NCBI GenBank assembly: GCA_036768485.1
Contig: JAVLUZ010000844.1
Location: 1-64,000 of the forward strand
Length of the DNA stretch: 64,000 nt
Reading direction: 5' to 3'
From: Mermis nigrescens
Lineage: Eukaryota; Nematoda; Enoplea; Mermithida; Mermithidae
The notes beneath the pieces were generated by a model, which was given only the letters and a program-made list of their open reading frames with translations, was not told the DNA's origin and made no database searches. Below are positions 24,721 to 35,905 of the stretch, piece after piece; the stretch's first letter is position 1, and every line of letters begins with the position of its first letter. A program made the translations under genes and the position numbers.

Positions 24721-25086
24721 TGCAGATGATGAGTCATCATAGGATCTATTTTTGCATGTTTTTCGAACTTCGAGACATGTAAGTGCGTGCATAATAAATC
24801 ATCATCAAAAAGCGAAGCGCTAAATTTGGATGTCAGGCTATACAACGATAATACAACACCTTAATTAATCAAAATCAGAAAAAAACAAGCCAAATAAAAA
24901 TTTACAGAGAATTAGCCAGGCAGCACAACATATAGCACGTGCTCAATGCAAATTTCTACACCACAAGGCATTAGTACAACGCATAAAACATCATAAAACG
25001 GGTTAAAGGCTTAAACCTAGAAACTCTGCCCTTGTAGGCACGAAGCACCTAATTTCGGGTAAAAATTCTTTAGAGTAGTGTACTGA

Positions 25087-25722
25087 TTATATTCTGAGCA
25101 TTTTTATCCAATTTGGATAGTCTAGCAGAGCACTGCTAGACTCTTCAACAGATGTGACAACTTCATTATTGTCTTCTCGTTTCATCTGCTCATCCTCAAA
25201 TAGATCAGCATTTCTGCGAATCAATTTTTTAAACATGTATTTTCGACTGGCCCAAGCTGTCTCATCAGCTTCCTTTTTTCCAAATTTTAATGTATGCCGG
25301 TAAAAATTATTAGCGTTTTCTAGTTCTTCCCTTAATTCGCTTTCATTTAGAGCATCTAGGAGTGAGTCATAAAGATCATAGAGATTATGGATTTTATCAA
25401 CAAAACTGCTGTAAAATGGTTCGCTTTGGAGGTCTTGTATACTGTTCGGAAAATCTTCAAAATCTGAAAGCACGACTTTTACTAAAAAGCGCCAAAACGG
25501 GTTAGTCCAACCAGTTTCGATTACAGTCTCATTTGAGCTGCTTTCAGACACATCTGAAGAATCCCCATTGTTATTGCCTTCACTGCTATCACTATCCGTC
25601 ATTTTTTCAGACTCTGATGTATCATTCCTCATATCTGATATCCCATGCATGAGGTATTTGTGTCTTTTTAAAGTAAAATTATTAAGTAATTGCTTACCGC
25701 AGATTTCACAGATTTTATTCAT
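25087..25722 (-). CDS. C2H2 zinc-finger protein, 211 aa (left-arm copy)
   Basis: Residues 5-26 form a single canonical C2H2 finger (C5-x2-C8-x12-H21-x4-H26). An acidic, serine- and asparagine-rich linker (about residues 33-68) follows, then a predicted helical C-terminal domain (about 70-190) with FWRFLVKVVL, YDLYDSLLDAL and ASRKYMFKKLIRRN. I do not recognise the C-terminal domain. The ORF is uninterrupted and starts 38 nt downstream of TTTATATAAGG (minus strand, 25750-25760), so the message would have a very short leader. The upstream 0.65 kb is packed with GAATGTGA-like motifs. An identical protein is encoded at 44032-44667. It could be a sequence-specific DNA-binding protein of a mobile element or a host gene caught in the palindrome. 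No AATAAA was seen shortly after the stop. Confidence 0.65.
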   Translation of the reverse strand: MNKICEICGKQLLNNFTLKRHKYLMHGISDMRNDTSESEKMTDSDSSEGNNNGDSSDVSESSSNETVIETGWTNPFWRFLVKVVLSDFEDFPNSIQDLQSEPFYSSFVDKIHNLYDLYDSLLDALNESELREELENANNFYRHTLKFGKKEADETAWASRKYMFKKLIRRNADLFEDEQMKREDNNEVVTSVEESSSALLDYPNWIKMLRI

Positions 25723-25749
25723 TTTGTCAACTATTCAAGATGTGGCATT

Positions 25750-25760
25750 CCTTATATAAA
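25750..25760 (-). promoter_or_regulatory. TATA box of the left C2H2 gene
   Basis: Reads TTTATATAAGG on the minus strand, 38 nt from its start to the ATG. By usual spacing, transcription would start within about 10 nt of the start codon. Confidence 0.5.
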
Positions 25761-25784
25761 CTTTATTGCACATGTGATCCGCGT

Positions 25785-26425
25785 TTACATCACATTCCTG
25801 ATGTAGAAGCTCACATTCTTGACGTAGAAGCTCACATTCTTCACAATATTGGTCACTACCGTCACTTCATTCAATTCTAAGCCTAGCATGCGTATTCCCC
25901 ATATGCAGAACGTTAAGCCTGGTTCTGAAGTGAAAATTATCGTTGATAAAGTGCTCCGATTTTTGACAATATCTCCAAGAATCTTAATTTTTGTCGGTAA
26001 TATCGTCAATAATAATACAACCTCACACAGAAAGGTGGTTTGCTGGTCAGTTGTTAGCTGATGCAACTACAAATAGGTGATTTTTATGAAGCGCGCATGA
26101 GATATGCCCAATTGAGATTTTCAGCGGAATGTGGCGATGTGATGCTTTTTGTGCAGAATGTGAGGTGCACAATTTGGAATGTGAGATTTTTCTGCAAAAT
26201 GCGAGGTGCACAAAATCCTCACATTCTGCACAAAAAGCATCACATCGTCACATTCCTCTGAAAATTGGACGCATTTGCTTTTAACTTATCAGTCGCCAAG
26301 GGCGAGAAGGTATGAACCTCCTGGTACACATTTTCAGCGGAATGTGGCGATGTGATGCTTTTTGTGCAGAATGTGAGGTGCACAATTTGGAATGTGAGAT
26401 TTTTCTGCAAAATGTGAGGTGCACA
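25785..26425. promoter_or_regulatory. Cluster of GAATGTGA-like motifs upstream of the C2H2 gene
   Basis: About thirteen copies of RAATGTGR or its complement occur, for example near 25791, 25812, 25831, 26129, 26156, 26176, 26219, 26250, 26339, 26389 and 26411. Modules of about 95 bp are arranged plus (26117-26215), minus (26210-26270) and plus (26331-26425), so a strong hairpin is possible. The location next to a TATA box suggests binding sites, but simple local duplication could also explain it. Confidence 0.5.
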
Positions 26426-26514
26426 CGCTACTGCAAATAAAAAAATTTGACATTTTTCCCTTTGAAATGCAATCTCTGCTATTATAAAGATATATAGAAC
26501 AGACAACTATTCAT

Positions 26515-26720
26515 TTTGGCGCAACGCGCCGAAAATTTCTGCGAATTTCAGACCTTTTTTGCAATTTTAGTCATTCCGAAAATCTTTATACTTTATACAT
26601 GTACATAGACGGTCCCAAAAAGTCTTTGTACATCGGAAAAAATCATTGCTGAGTACAAAAAAACACTGTTGCAAAAACGTCAAAAAAACACTGTTGCAAA
26701 AACGTCTCAAATAAATGCTA
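26515..26720. mobile_element. Partial MITE-B relative
   Basis: Contains GGCGCAACGCGCCG, AAAGTCTTTGTACATCGG and an end-like GAGTACAAAAAAACACTG, followed by a short duplication of GTTGCAAAAACGTC. No partner end or target duplication. Confidence 0.5.
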
Positions 26721-26904
26721 CATGATAAAATATAAAAACACGTAAACTAGTATGATACTAAAAGCGATAAAAAATGCAACATTGTACTATTATTTCAATA
26801 TTTTTGGCCTCCAAATACTGATTTCAAACTAAATTTCTTGACGAAAATCCAGGGTTCAGCCCGGAATAGCTCCAGAGAATATACTGGAAAACTGACCAGA
26901 TGCG

Positions 26905-26970
26905 CGATAATTGAATTCTGGGGGGTATTTTGGTTTCTGGGGGGTGCATACCCCCAAACCCCCACGCCCA
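26905..26970 (-). mobile_element. MITE-A truncated at the left-arm deletion junction
   Basis: Only the end with ATTCTGGGGGG to CCCAGGTGTG remains. The complete copy is 35906-36145 on the other arm. The break at about 26905-26908 joins it to sequence that on the right lies at 42843. Confidence 0.85.
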
Positions 26971-26999
26971 GGTGTGAGTCCGACCCTACATATCTAATA

Positions 27000-27165
27000 C
27001 ATTGTCCTGATCTTTTCATTGTCCTGATTGTTTGTCGGATTTTACCCATTTGTCCTGAGTCCGGTCCTGGTCCTGGTCCTGATTGATTGTCCGGATTTTA
27101 CCCATTTTTGTCCTGGTCCTGGTCCCGGTCCTGATTCCGGATTTTACCCATACCCAAGTTTCAGC
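27000..27165. repeat. GTCCTG / CCGGATTTTACCCAT short repeats
   Basis: TCCTGGTCCTGG runs alternate with three copies of GGATTTTACCCAT. Related ATGGGTAAAAGCCGG units recur at 27690-27790. Confidence 0.8.
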
Positions 27166-27184
27166 AGTAGTTTAGTAGAAGATT

Positions 27185-27345
27185 AGGATTTTTTGCTAGA
27201 TAAAAGATAAAGATAAAGTTGAAATTTTAAAATTTAGAAGATAAAGATAAAAAATTAAGAAAGATAAAGATAAAGATAATTTGCAAGATAAAGGAACCAA
27301 ATCGATAAAGATAAAGATAAAGATAAAGTATAAATATGGTATAAA
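27185..27345. repeat. GATAAA-rich simple repeat (second locus)
   Basis: Same composite layout as 13256-13403. Followed directly at 27376 by the segment that at the first locus begins at 14396. Confidence 0.88.
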
Positions 27346-27689
27346 TAAATATAAATAAAGCTAGCTGACCGAATATCACTTCTTTCTTTTCACAAGAATC
27401 AAAAGTGCCCTGGTCTGTGCGCCTGTTGTTGTTGATTTTTCAAACTTCTCCATTTTTCCTAGGCTAAGACTCAGACTAACATAGGTGCTAGTACTCCTAC
27501 TTAGATTGATACGATTCCCGCTTAATTAGATCGATACATATACAGGCATTAGTTTGGGCTGCTTGCCATAGGGTTTAAACAATCGTTTTCTTTCCTTTTC
27601 TTGTATTACAGTAAAACTTGAATGTGTCTTAATGTATTTCGAGTCAAAGCTGCATTTTGGATTACGTACTAAATTATGGGGTGTGGGTA

Positions 27690-27790
27690 AAATCCGGAAA
27701 CGAAAGTGATGAGCAAAATCCGGAAACGAAAACGGAAAAGTGGGCAAAAGCCGGAAACGGAAACAATGGGTAAAAGCCGGAAACAGAAAT
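27690..27790. repeat. Tandem GGTAAAAKCCGGAAAC units
   Basis: Four to five units of about 22-30 bp built on AAATCCGGAAACGAAA or AAAGCCGGAAACGGAAA. Confidence 0.8.
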
Positions 27791-27799
27791 GGAAACGAT

Positions 27800-28740
27800 C
27801 CAAAGTGCCGTAGCCGGGGTTCCTCAAGTAGGACTCATTCAACACCCTAACCCCATTTCCGACAAAATTTTACCCAGAGAGGGGGTTTAGGGGCTCGGAA
27901 ATGGGTTACCCTATTATTCATATGAGAAGCTGATCTCACTTCCGTCGAGGGTTTCTCCGGCATATGGGAAGTCCGAAGTGCCGGAACCGGGGTTCCCTAA
28001 GTAGGGCCCATCAGGGTCAACACCACACATGGGCGTGGGGGGCTTGGGGGTATGCATCCCCCAGAAGTTCAAATACCCCCCCCCTCCAAATCAAAATACC
28101 CCCCCCATAAATCAAAATACCCCCCAGAAATCAAAATACCCCCAGAAATCAAAATACCCCCAGAATTGAAATTTTGAAAATTTTCCGTGCTTTTTTAGCG
28201 ATTTTTGATGCCATTGGATAGTGCTCGATGAGAAACGTCGGAAAATGGTATTTTTTTCGCCATACAACTACTTTTAAGACCATGTTTTGACCTTTGAAAA
28301 TTTTTGTACCCTCCCCCTCCCAGAATTTTTGGTGCTGCCCACATATGGTCAACACCCTTAATCCCGTTTCCGGCAAAATTCTACCCATGGAAGGTTGCTG
28401 ACCCCGGTTGCGTCGGTGCTTTCTCTGCCCTGGGAGTCGTCCCAAGCGCCGGAACCGGGGTTTCATAAGTAGTGCTCCATAGGGTCAACACCCCAACCCA
28501 GGTTCCGGCACTTTTGACTACCCCAAGGGCGGAAAAACCCCCGAAGGAAACGGAATCACCTCATTTGAATGATGTGGTACCCCGTTTCCAAGCTCCTGAA
28601 CCCCCATTAATTTTGAGAAATTTTGCCGGAAAAGGGGTTAGGGGTATTGACTCTGATAGGCCCTACATGGGGATCCCGGTTCCGGCACTTCGGACTAGCC
28701 CGTCGATTCCTGGTTTTGACTCCCCCCACAGAACGGCTGC
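27800..28740. repeat. GC-rich GTGCCGGAACCGGGGTTCC repeat cluster
   Basis: Units carrying AAGTGCCGGAACCGG, a TAAGTAG..CC..AGGGTCAACAC core and CCGTTTCCGGCAAAATT occur near 27805, 27975 (split by a MITE), 28445 and, inverted, 28625-28700. No gene; the ORFs here match MITE and repeat frames. Confidence 0.7.
28024..28347 (+). mobile_element. MITE-A copy, long form, TSD gtcaacac
   Basis: 324 bp because the AAATCAAAATACCCCCC unit is expanded about fivefold. GTCAACAC flanks it at 28016-28023 and 28348-28355. The inverted copy is 34534-34858. Confidence 0.93.
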
Positions 28741-28744
28741 TGAC

Positions 28745-28995
28745 CACACCTGGGCGCATGGGGCTTGGGGTATGCACCCCCAGAAACCAAAACACCCCCC
28801 AGAAATAAAAATACCTCCCCCAGAATTCAATTTTTAAAAATTTTTTGTTTTGCTAGCAATTTTTTTATGCTAATGGATCGTGCTCTATGAGAACATCAAA
28901 AAGGGGGTTTTTCACCATAACACCATGTTTAAGGCCATTTTTTTGACCTTTGAAAAATCTTGCGACCCCCAGAATTTTGGTGCTGCCCACGTATG
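28745..28995 (+). mobile_element. MITE-A copy, TSD ctgctgac/ctgttgac
   Basis: 251 bp; duplication with one mismatch at 28737-28744 and 28996-29003. Its right TSD abuts foldback FB-2. The inverted copy is 33886-34136. Confidence 0.88.
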
Positions 28996-29005
28996 CTGTT
29001 GACTT

Positions 29006-30579
29006 CTTCCACGCAAAATGGTTGCTGCATTTTTGGCTCGAAGATCCCAAATTTTTGGCGCTTAGCGCCATATACACATTTTTTGACTATCTCTGTTCAA
29101 GTTTCTTGATTAATTCAAAGTTTTTTATGTTTTTATGTTCTAGAAAGAACGAGCATTGTTCAAAACGACTAAAAACTGAGTTTTTGACGTGTATCAGATG
29201 TTTTTTAGCCCAAAAAGGCACTTTTTGAAATTTTTTTAGCCTAACCACTCAGAATTCTCACGCATACATGAATATGCTTAACCGTGAATTAATATATCTT
29301 ATGTACGTGCGGCCAACCAACGTACGCATTGTGTGCTGTCTACTTATCTTTATGATAAGGAAACAAATATTTGCTAAGCTATTGGCACGGCAGAAACTAA
29401 TTTAAGACACATTTTTGTTTGAATTTACCTGTTAAGCGGTTGCCTACAACAATACCCAAAAACAACGCACTGAAAACAAGGGCACGATTGGTTTTATTTT
29501 GCAGTGAAGTAAGACCAAGAAATGAAAAACGAGCGTTAAATCCTCTTCCACCGCATTTACCTAAATTTAAAATTCGAAAACAAGCACTCGATTCATATTT
29601 GCGGCACATAGATTTTATTTGAAGGTAGAAAAACGAGCACTCGATTTGTTTTTGTTAGAATTTAGTAAAGAGCGAAGAATAAAAAACGAGCGCCTGACTG
29701 CTTTCCACTTTGCAGAGACTTAAAATCGCGAAACAAAAAACCACCATTTCATTCGCTTTATCATGCACCGAAAATATAACAAAATTCAAAAAACGAGCGC
29801 CTGAATGACAAGTTTGGCACATAGAGCGAAGATCGATTATTGAAAAACGAGTTTTTGATTTGGTTTAGTAAGCACTGAGCTAAAACCGAAAAACGAAATA
29901 CGAAAGTTTGATTTGTTTTTGCGTTAAACTAAACAAAATCGGAAAACGAAAAACTAATGTTTGCTTTGTTTCTATTTTATCCTGTTTTGAAGCAAAGAGC
30001 GAAAAACGAACATTGGTTTTATATTTACCAAAAGCTAAATTAGAAACAAAATAGAGTGCAAGTTTTCGTTTTGATTCGCATTTACCTGACAACTGGCAGC
30101 CATACCCAAAAGGGCAGGACACTCAAATTAGTTTCTGCCGTGCCAAAAGCTTAGCGAATATTTGTTTCCTTTGTAGACAGCACGCAAGCACGCAATGCGT
30201 ATGTTGGTTGGCCGCATGTAAGATATATTAATTCACGGTTAAGTGCATACATGTACGCATAGGAATTCTGAGAAGTTAGGCTTAAAAAATTTCCAAAAAC
30301 TGCCTTTTTTGGCTAAAAACATGGGATACACGTCAAAAACTCTGTTTTTAGACGTTTCAAACAATGCTCGTTCTTTCTAGAACACAAAAACATAAAAAGG
30401 TTTGAATAAATCTAGAAAATTGAACAGCGATAGTCAAAATATGTGTATAGGCGCTAAGCGCCAAAAATTTGAGACCTTTGAGCCAAAAATGAGCTAAAAA
30501 CACATAAAAAAGCATACTTTTTACAATTTTTCAAAATATCAACGAATCTGGAAGTGTCAGCAGCCATTTTGCGTGGAAG
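29006..30579. mobile_element. Foldback element FB-2, left-arm copy
   Basis: Inverted ends 29006-29406 and 30122-30579, beginning CTTCCACGCAAAATGG, surround about 715 bp built on repeated AAAAACGAGC motifs spaced 50-110 bp. The left end lacks about 70 bp that the right end keeps. GGCGCTTAGCGCC lies in each end. No supported gene. Confidence 0.8.
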
Positions 30580-30589
30580 GGGTCAGCAC

Positions 30590-30845
30590 CATACGTGGGC
30601 AGCAAGAAAATTATGGGGGTGCAAGATTATTTGAAGGTCGAAAAATGGTCTTAAAAATGGTGGTATGGCGATAAAAACACCATTTTTCGACGTTTCTCAT
30701 CAAGCACTATCCATTGGCATCGAAAAATTGAGAAAAAAACGAAAAAAAATTTTCAAAAATTGAATTCTGGGGGAGTATTTTGATTTCTGGGGGGGGTATT
30801 TTGGTTTCTGAGGGGTGCATACCCCCACCCCCACGCCCAGGTGTG
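30590..30845 (-). mobile_element. MITE-A copy, TSD gtcagcac
   Basis: 256 bp from CATACGTGGGC to CCCAGGTGTG with GTCAGCAC at 30582-30589 and 30846-30853. The inverted copy is 32035-32290. Confidence 0.93.
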
Positions 30846-30989
30846 GTCAGCACTGGATCCAGTGAGACATTTCAAGCCTGGGCGCTGTTTTTATGGGCCC
30901 AATCGCACGCTGGTCAAAACCCCCTGACCCCCAAGAACAGGTATGGTCCCATTTCACAAAGGTACATAATTTGCATTTTTTAATCCATA

Positions 30990-31890
30990 GGATGGGTCTA
31001 GATCAGACATGCATGTGTGGATATCTAGCCCCTCTCAAAATGGAAAAATTAGAAAATTTTCGATGAAATGAGACAAAAGTGAAAGCAAAAAATGAATGAA
31101 AATTGAAAATTGGCCTCAAAAGTGCTTGAAATTGATCAGAAACTGTGGAAAAGCGTAGTTTTAATGCTATCTTAGCATTTATACCACTTTTGAGGTCATT
31201 TTGGACCAGAAAAAGGTCGATTTTTTGACCCACCACCTAGGGTATGCTGAGCATCTATGGTCCAGATACCCTCCACGTCTAAAAATGACTGGTCTAGAAT
31301 ACCAAAAAGGAAAAAGATAAAATTTAATTAATATGTGTCGGAACTATAACGATGTTCTGCATCTTACACAACTATTTTCAGCAATAGGGCTTGTAATCAT
31401 CAGATAAGCCAAAATGGCGTCAATCATGTATTATCAAAGCTAAAAAAGTTACATGATTAACGTTAATCTAACTTTTCTGATCATTAGCAAGCACTTTTGC
31501 TGAAAAATATTTGTTTTCGATCCATTTTATCGCTTTATTTCCGTCATTTTTTCCTTGAAATTTTATCTTTTTCCTTTTTGGTATTCTAGACCAGTCATTT
31601 TTAGACGTGGAGGGTATCTGGACCATAGATGCTCAGCATACCCTAGGTGGTGGGTCAAAAAATCGACCTTTTCTGGTCCAAAATGACCTCAAAGTGGTAT
31701 AAATGCTAAGATAGCATTAAAACTACGCTTTTCCACAGTTTCTGATCAATTTCAAGCACTTTTGAGGCCAATTTTCAATTTTCATTCATTTTTTGCTTTC
31801 ACTTTTGTCTCATTTCATCGAAAATTTTCTAATTTTTCCATTTTGAGAGGGGCTAGATATCCACACATGCATGTCTGATCTAGACCCATC
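30990..31890. repeat. Foldback FB-3 at the centre of the giant palindrome
   Basis: Arms to 31322 and from 31559 are inverted copies. The 236-bp loop (31323-31558) still shows imperfect inverse similarity (TTTTCAGCAATAGGGCTTGT against the complement of ACAAGCACTTTTGCTGAAAA-like sequence). The arm sequence is related to the foldback element at 51671-52851, which supports an FB family as the palindrome's seed. Confidence 0.75.
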
Positions 31891-32034
31891 CTATGGATTA
31901 AAAAATGCAAATTATGTACCTTTGTGAAATGGGACCATACCTGTTCTTGGGGGTCAGGGGGTTTTGACCAGCGTGCGATTGGGCCCAATAAACAGCGCCC
32001 AGGCTTGAAATGTCTCACTGGATCCAGTGCTGAC

Positions 32035-32290
32035 CACACCTGGGCGTGGGGGTGGGGTATGCACCCTCAGAAACCAAAATACCCCCCCCCAGAAATCAAA
32101 ATACTCCCCCAGAATTCAATTTTTGAAAATTTTTTTTCGTTTTTTTCTCAATTTTTCGATGCCAATGGATAGTGCTTGATGAGAAACGTCGAAAAATGGT
32201 GTTTTTATCGCTATACCACCATTTTTAAGACCATTTTTCGACCTTCAAATAATCTTGCACTCCTATAATTTTCATTGCTGCCCACGTATG
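32035..32290 (+). mobile_element. MITE-A copy, TSD gtgctgac
   Basis: Inverted partner of 30590-30845. GTGCTGAC at 32027-32034 and 32291-32298. Confidence 0.93.
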
Positions 32291-32300
32291 GTGCTGACCC

Positions 32301-33877
32301 CTTCCACGCAAAATGGCTGCTGACACTTCCAGATTCGTTGATATTTTGAAAAATTGTAAAAAGTATGCTTTTTTATGTGTTTTTAGCTCATTTTTGGCTC
32401 AAAGGTCTCAAATTTTTGGCGCTTAGCGCCTATACACATATTTTGACTATCGCTGTTCAATTTTCTAGATTTATTCAAACCTTTTTATGTTTTTGTGTTC
32501 TAGAAAGAACGAGCATTGTTTGAAACGTCTAAAAACAGAGTTTTTGACGTGTATCCCATGTTTTTTAGCCAAAAAAGGCAGTTTTTGGAAAATTTTTAAG
32601 CCTAACTTCTCAGAATTCCTATGCGTACATGTATGCACTTAACCGTGAATTAATATATCTTACATGCGGCCAACCAACATACGCATTGCGTGCTTGCGTG
32701 CTGTCTACAAAGGAAACAAATATTCGCTAAGCTTTTGGCACGGCAGAAACTAATTTGAGTGTCCTGCCCTTTTGGGTATGGCTGCCAGTTGTCAGGTAAA
32801 TGCGAATCAAAACGAAAACTTGCACTCTATTTTGTTTCTAATTTAGCTTTTGGTAAATATAAAACCAATGTTCGTTTTTCGCTCTTTGCTTCAAAACAGG
32901 ATAAAATAGAAACAAAGCAAACATTAGTTTTTCGTTTTCCGATTTTGTTTAGTTTAACGCAAAAACAAATCAAACTTTCGTATTTCGTTTTTCGGTTTTA
33001 GCTCAGTGCTTACTAAACCAAATCAAAAACTCGTTTTTCAATAATCGATCTTCGCTCTATGTGCCAAACTTGTCATTCAGGCGCTCGTTTTTTGAATTTT
33101 GTTATATTTTCGGTGCATGATAAAGCGAATGAAATGGTGGTTTTTTGTTTCGCGATTTTAAGTCTCTGCAAAGTGGAAAGCAGTCAGGCGCTCGTTTTTT
33201 ATTCTTCGCTCTTTACTAAATTCTAACAAAAACAAATCGAGTGCTCGTTTTTCTACCTTCAAATAAAATCTATGTGCCGCAAATATGAATCGAGTGCTTG
33301 TTTTCGAATTTTAAATTTAGGTAAATGCGGTGGAAGAGGATTTAACGCTCGTTTTTCATTTCTTGGTCTTACTTCACTGCAAAATAAAACCAATCGTGCC
33401 CTTGTTTTCAGTGCGTTGTTTTTGGGTATTGTTGTAGGCAACCGCTTAACAGGTAAATTCAAACAAAAATGTGTCTTAAATTAGTTTCTGCCGTGCCAAT
33501 AGCTTAGCAAATATTTGTTTCCTTATCATAAAGATAAGTAGACAGCACACAATGCGTACGTTGGTTGGCCTGCACGTACATAAGATATATTAATTCACGG
33601 TTAAGCATATTCATGTATGCGTGAGAATTCTGAGTGGTTAGGCTAAAAAATTTCAAAAAGTGCCTTTTTGGGCTAAAAAACATCTGATACACGTCAAAAA
33701 CTGAGTTTTTAGTCGTTTTGAACAATGCTCGTTCTTTCTAGAACATAAAAACATAAAAAACTTTGAATTAATCAAGAAACTTGAACAGAGATAGTCAAAA
33801 AATTTGTATATGGCGCTAAGCGCCAAAAATTTGGGATCTTCGAGCCAAAAATGCAGCAACCATTTTGCGTGGAAGAA
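32301..33877. mobile_element. Foldback FB-2, right-arm copy
   Basis: Inverse of 29006-30579 with the same asymmetry between its two ends. Confidence 0.8.
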
Positions 33878-33885
33878 GTCAACAG

Positions 33886-34136
33886 CATACGTGGGCAGCA
33901 CCAAAATTCTGGGGGTCGCAAGATTTTTCAAAGGTCAAAAAAATGGCCTTAAACATGGTGTTATGGTGAAAAACCCCCTTTTTGATGTTCTCATAGAGCA
34001 CGATCCATTAGCATAAAAAAATTGCTAGCAAAACAAAAAATTTTTAAAAATTGAATTCTGGGGGAGGTATTTTTATTTCTGGGGGGTGTTTTGGTTTCTG
34101 GGGGTGCATACCCCAAGCCCCATGCGCCCAGGTGTG
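33886..34136 (-). mobile_element. MITE-A copy (partner of 28745-28995)
   Basis: GTCAACAG at 33878-33885 and GTCAGCAG at 34137-34144 flank it. Confidence 0.88.
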
Positions 34137-34533
34137 GTCAGCAGCCGTTCTGTGGGGGGAGTCAAAACCAGGAATCGACGGGCTAGTCCGAAGTGCCGGA
34201 ACCGGGATCCCCATGTAGGGCCTATCAGAGTCAATACCCCTAACCCCTTTTCCGGCAAAATTTCTCAAAATTAATGGGGGTTCAGGAGCTTGGAAACGGG
34301 GTACCACATCATTCAAATGAGGTGATTCCGTTTCCTTCGGGGGTTTTTCCGCCCTTGGGGTAGTCAAAAGTGCCGGAACCTGGGTTGGGGTGTTGACCCT
34401 ATGGAGCACTACTTATGAAACCCCGGTTCCGGCGCTTGGGACGACTCCCAGGGCAGAGAAAGCACCGACGCAACCGGGGTCAGCAACCTTCCATGGGTAG
34501 AATTTTGCCGGAAACGGGATTAAGGGTGTTGAC

Positions 34534-34858
34534 CATATGTGGGCAGCACCAAAAATTCTGGGAGGGGGAGGGTACAAAAATTTTCAAAGGTCAAAACATG
34601 GTCTTAAAAGTAGTTGTATGGCGAAAAAATACCATTTTCCGACGTTTCTCATCGAGCACTATCCAATGGCATCAAAAATCGCTAAAAAAGCACGGAAAAT
34701 TTTCAAAATTTCAATTCTGGGGGGTATTTTGATTTCTGGGGGTATTTTGATTTCTGGGGGGTATTTTGATTTATGGGGGGGGGTATTTTGATTTGGAGGG
34801 GGGGGGTATTTGAACTTCTGGGGGATGCATACCCCCAAGCCCCCCACGCCCATGTGTG
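34534..34858 (-). mobile_element. MITE-A copy, long form (partner of 28024-28347)
   Basis: GTGTTGAC flanks both ends (34526-34533, 34859-34866). Internal TTTGATTTCTGGGGG units are expanded. Confidence 0.92.
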
Positions 34859-35905
34859 GTGTTGACCCTGATGGGCCCTACTTAGGGAACCCCGGTTCCG
34901 GCACTTCGGACTTCCCATATGCCGGAGAAACCCTCGACGGAAGTGAGATCAGCTTCTCATATGAATAATAGGGTAACCCATTTCCGAGCCCCTAAACCCC
35001 CTCTCTGGGTAAAATTTTGTCGGAAATGGGGTTAGGGTGTTGAATGAGTCCTACTTGAGGAACCCCGGCTACGGCACTTTGGATCGTTTCCATTTCTGTT
35101 TCCGGCTTTTACCCATTGTTTCCGTTTCCGGCTTTTGCCCACTTTTCCGTTTTCGTTTCCGGATTTTGCTCATCACTTTCGTTTCCGGATTTTACCCACA
35201 CCCCATAATTTAGTACGTAATCCAAAATGCAGCTTTGACTCGAAATACATTAAGACACATTCAAGTTTTACTGTAATACAAGAAAAGGAAAGAAAACGAT
35301 TGTTTAAACCCTATGGCAAGCAGCCCAAACTAATGCCTGTATATGTATCGATCTAATTAAGCGGGAATCGTATCAATCTAAGTAGGAGTACTAGCACCTA
35401 TGTTAGTCTGAGTCTTAGCCTAGGAAAAATGGAGAAGTTTGAAAAATCAACAACAACAGGCGCACAGACCAGGGCACTTTTGATTCTTGTGAAAAGAAAG
35501 AAGTGATATTCGGTCAGCTAGCTTTATTTATATTTATTTATACCATATTTATACTTTATCTTTATCTTTATCTTTATCGATTTGGTTCCTTTATCTTGCA
35601 AATTATCTTTATCTTTATCTTTCTTAATTTTTTATCTTTATCTTCTAAATTTTAAAATTTCAACTTTATCTTTATCTTTTATCTAGCAAAAAATCCTAAT
35701 CTTCTACTAAACTACTGCTGAAACTTGGGTATGGGTAAAATCCGGAATCAGGACCGGGACCAGGACCAGGACAAAAATGGGTAAAATCCGGACAATCAAT
35801 CAGGACCAGGACCAGGACCGGACTCAGGACAAATGGGTAAAATCCGACAAACAATCAGGACAATGAAAAGATCAGGACAATGTATTAGATATGTAGGGTC
35901 GGACT

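Larger units (their letters stand above)
26908..31322 (+). repeat. Inner palindrome, left arm (pairs with 31559-35973)
   Basis: Position sum 62881 throughout, with few differences by eye. Contains three MITE-A copies, foldback FB-2 and GC-rich repeats. Apparent ORFs are shared by both arms only because the DNA is shared. Confidence 0.97.

Noticed and set aside
28472..28837. 121-codon ORF conserved in both arms (also 34044-34409)
   Set aside because: It runs through the GC-rich repeat and into a MITE-A; conservation is due to the palindrome.
29880..30122. ORFs in FB-2 (29397-30122 and the mirrored 32759-33484)
   Set aside because: Composed of AAAAACGAGC-type repeat sequence, without domains. 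Mirrored copies are not independent evidence.
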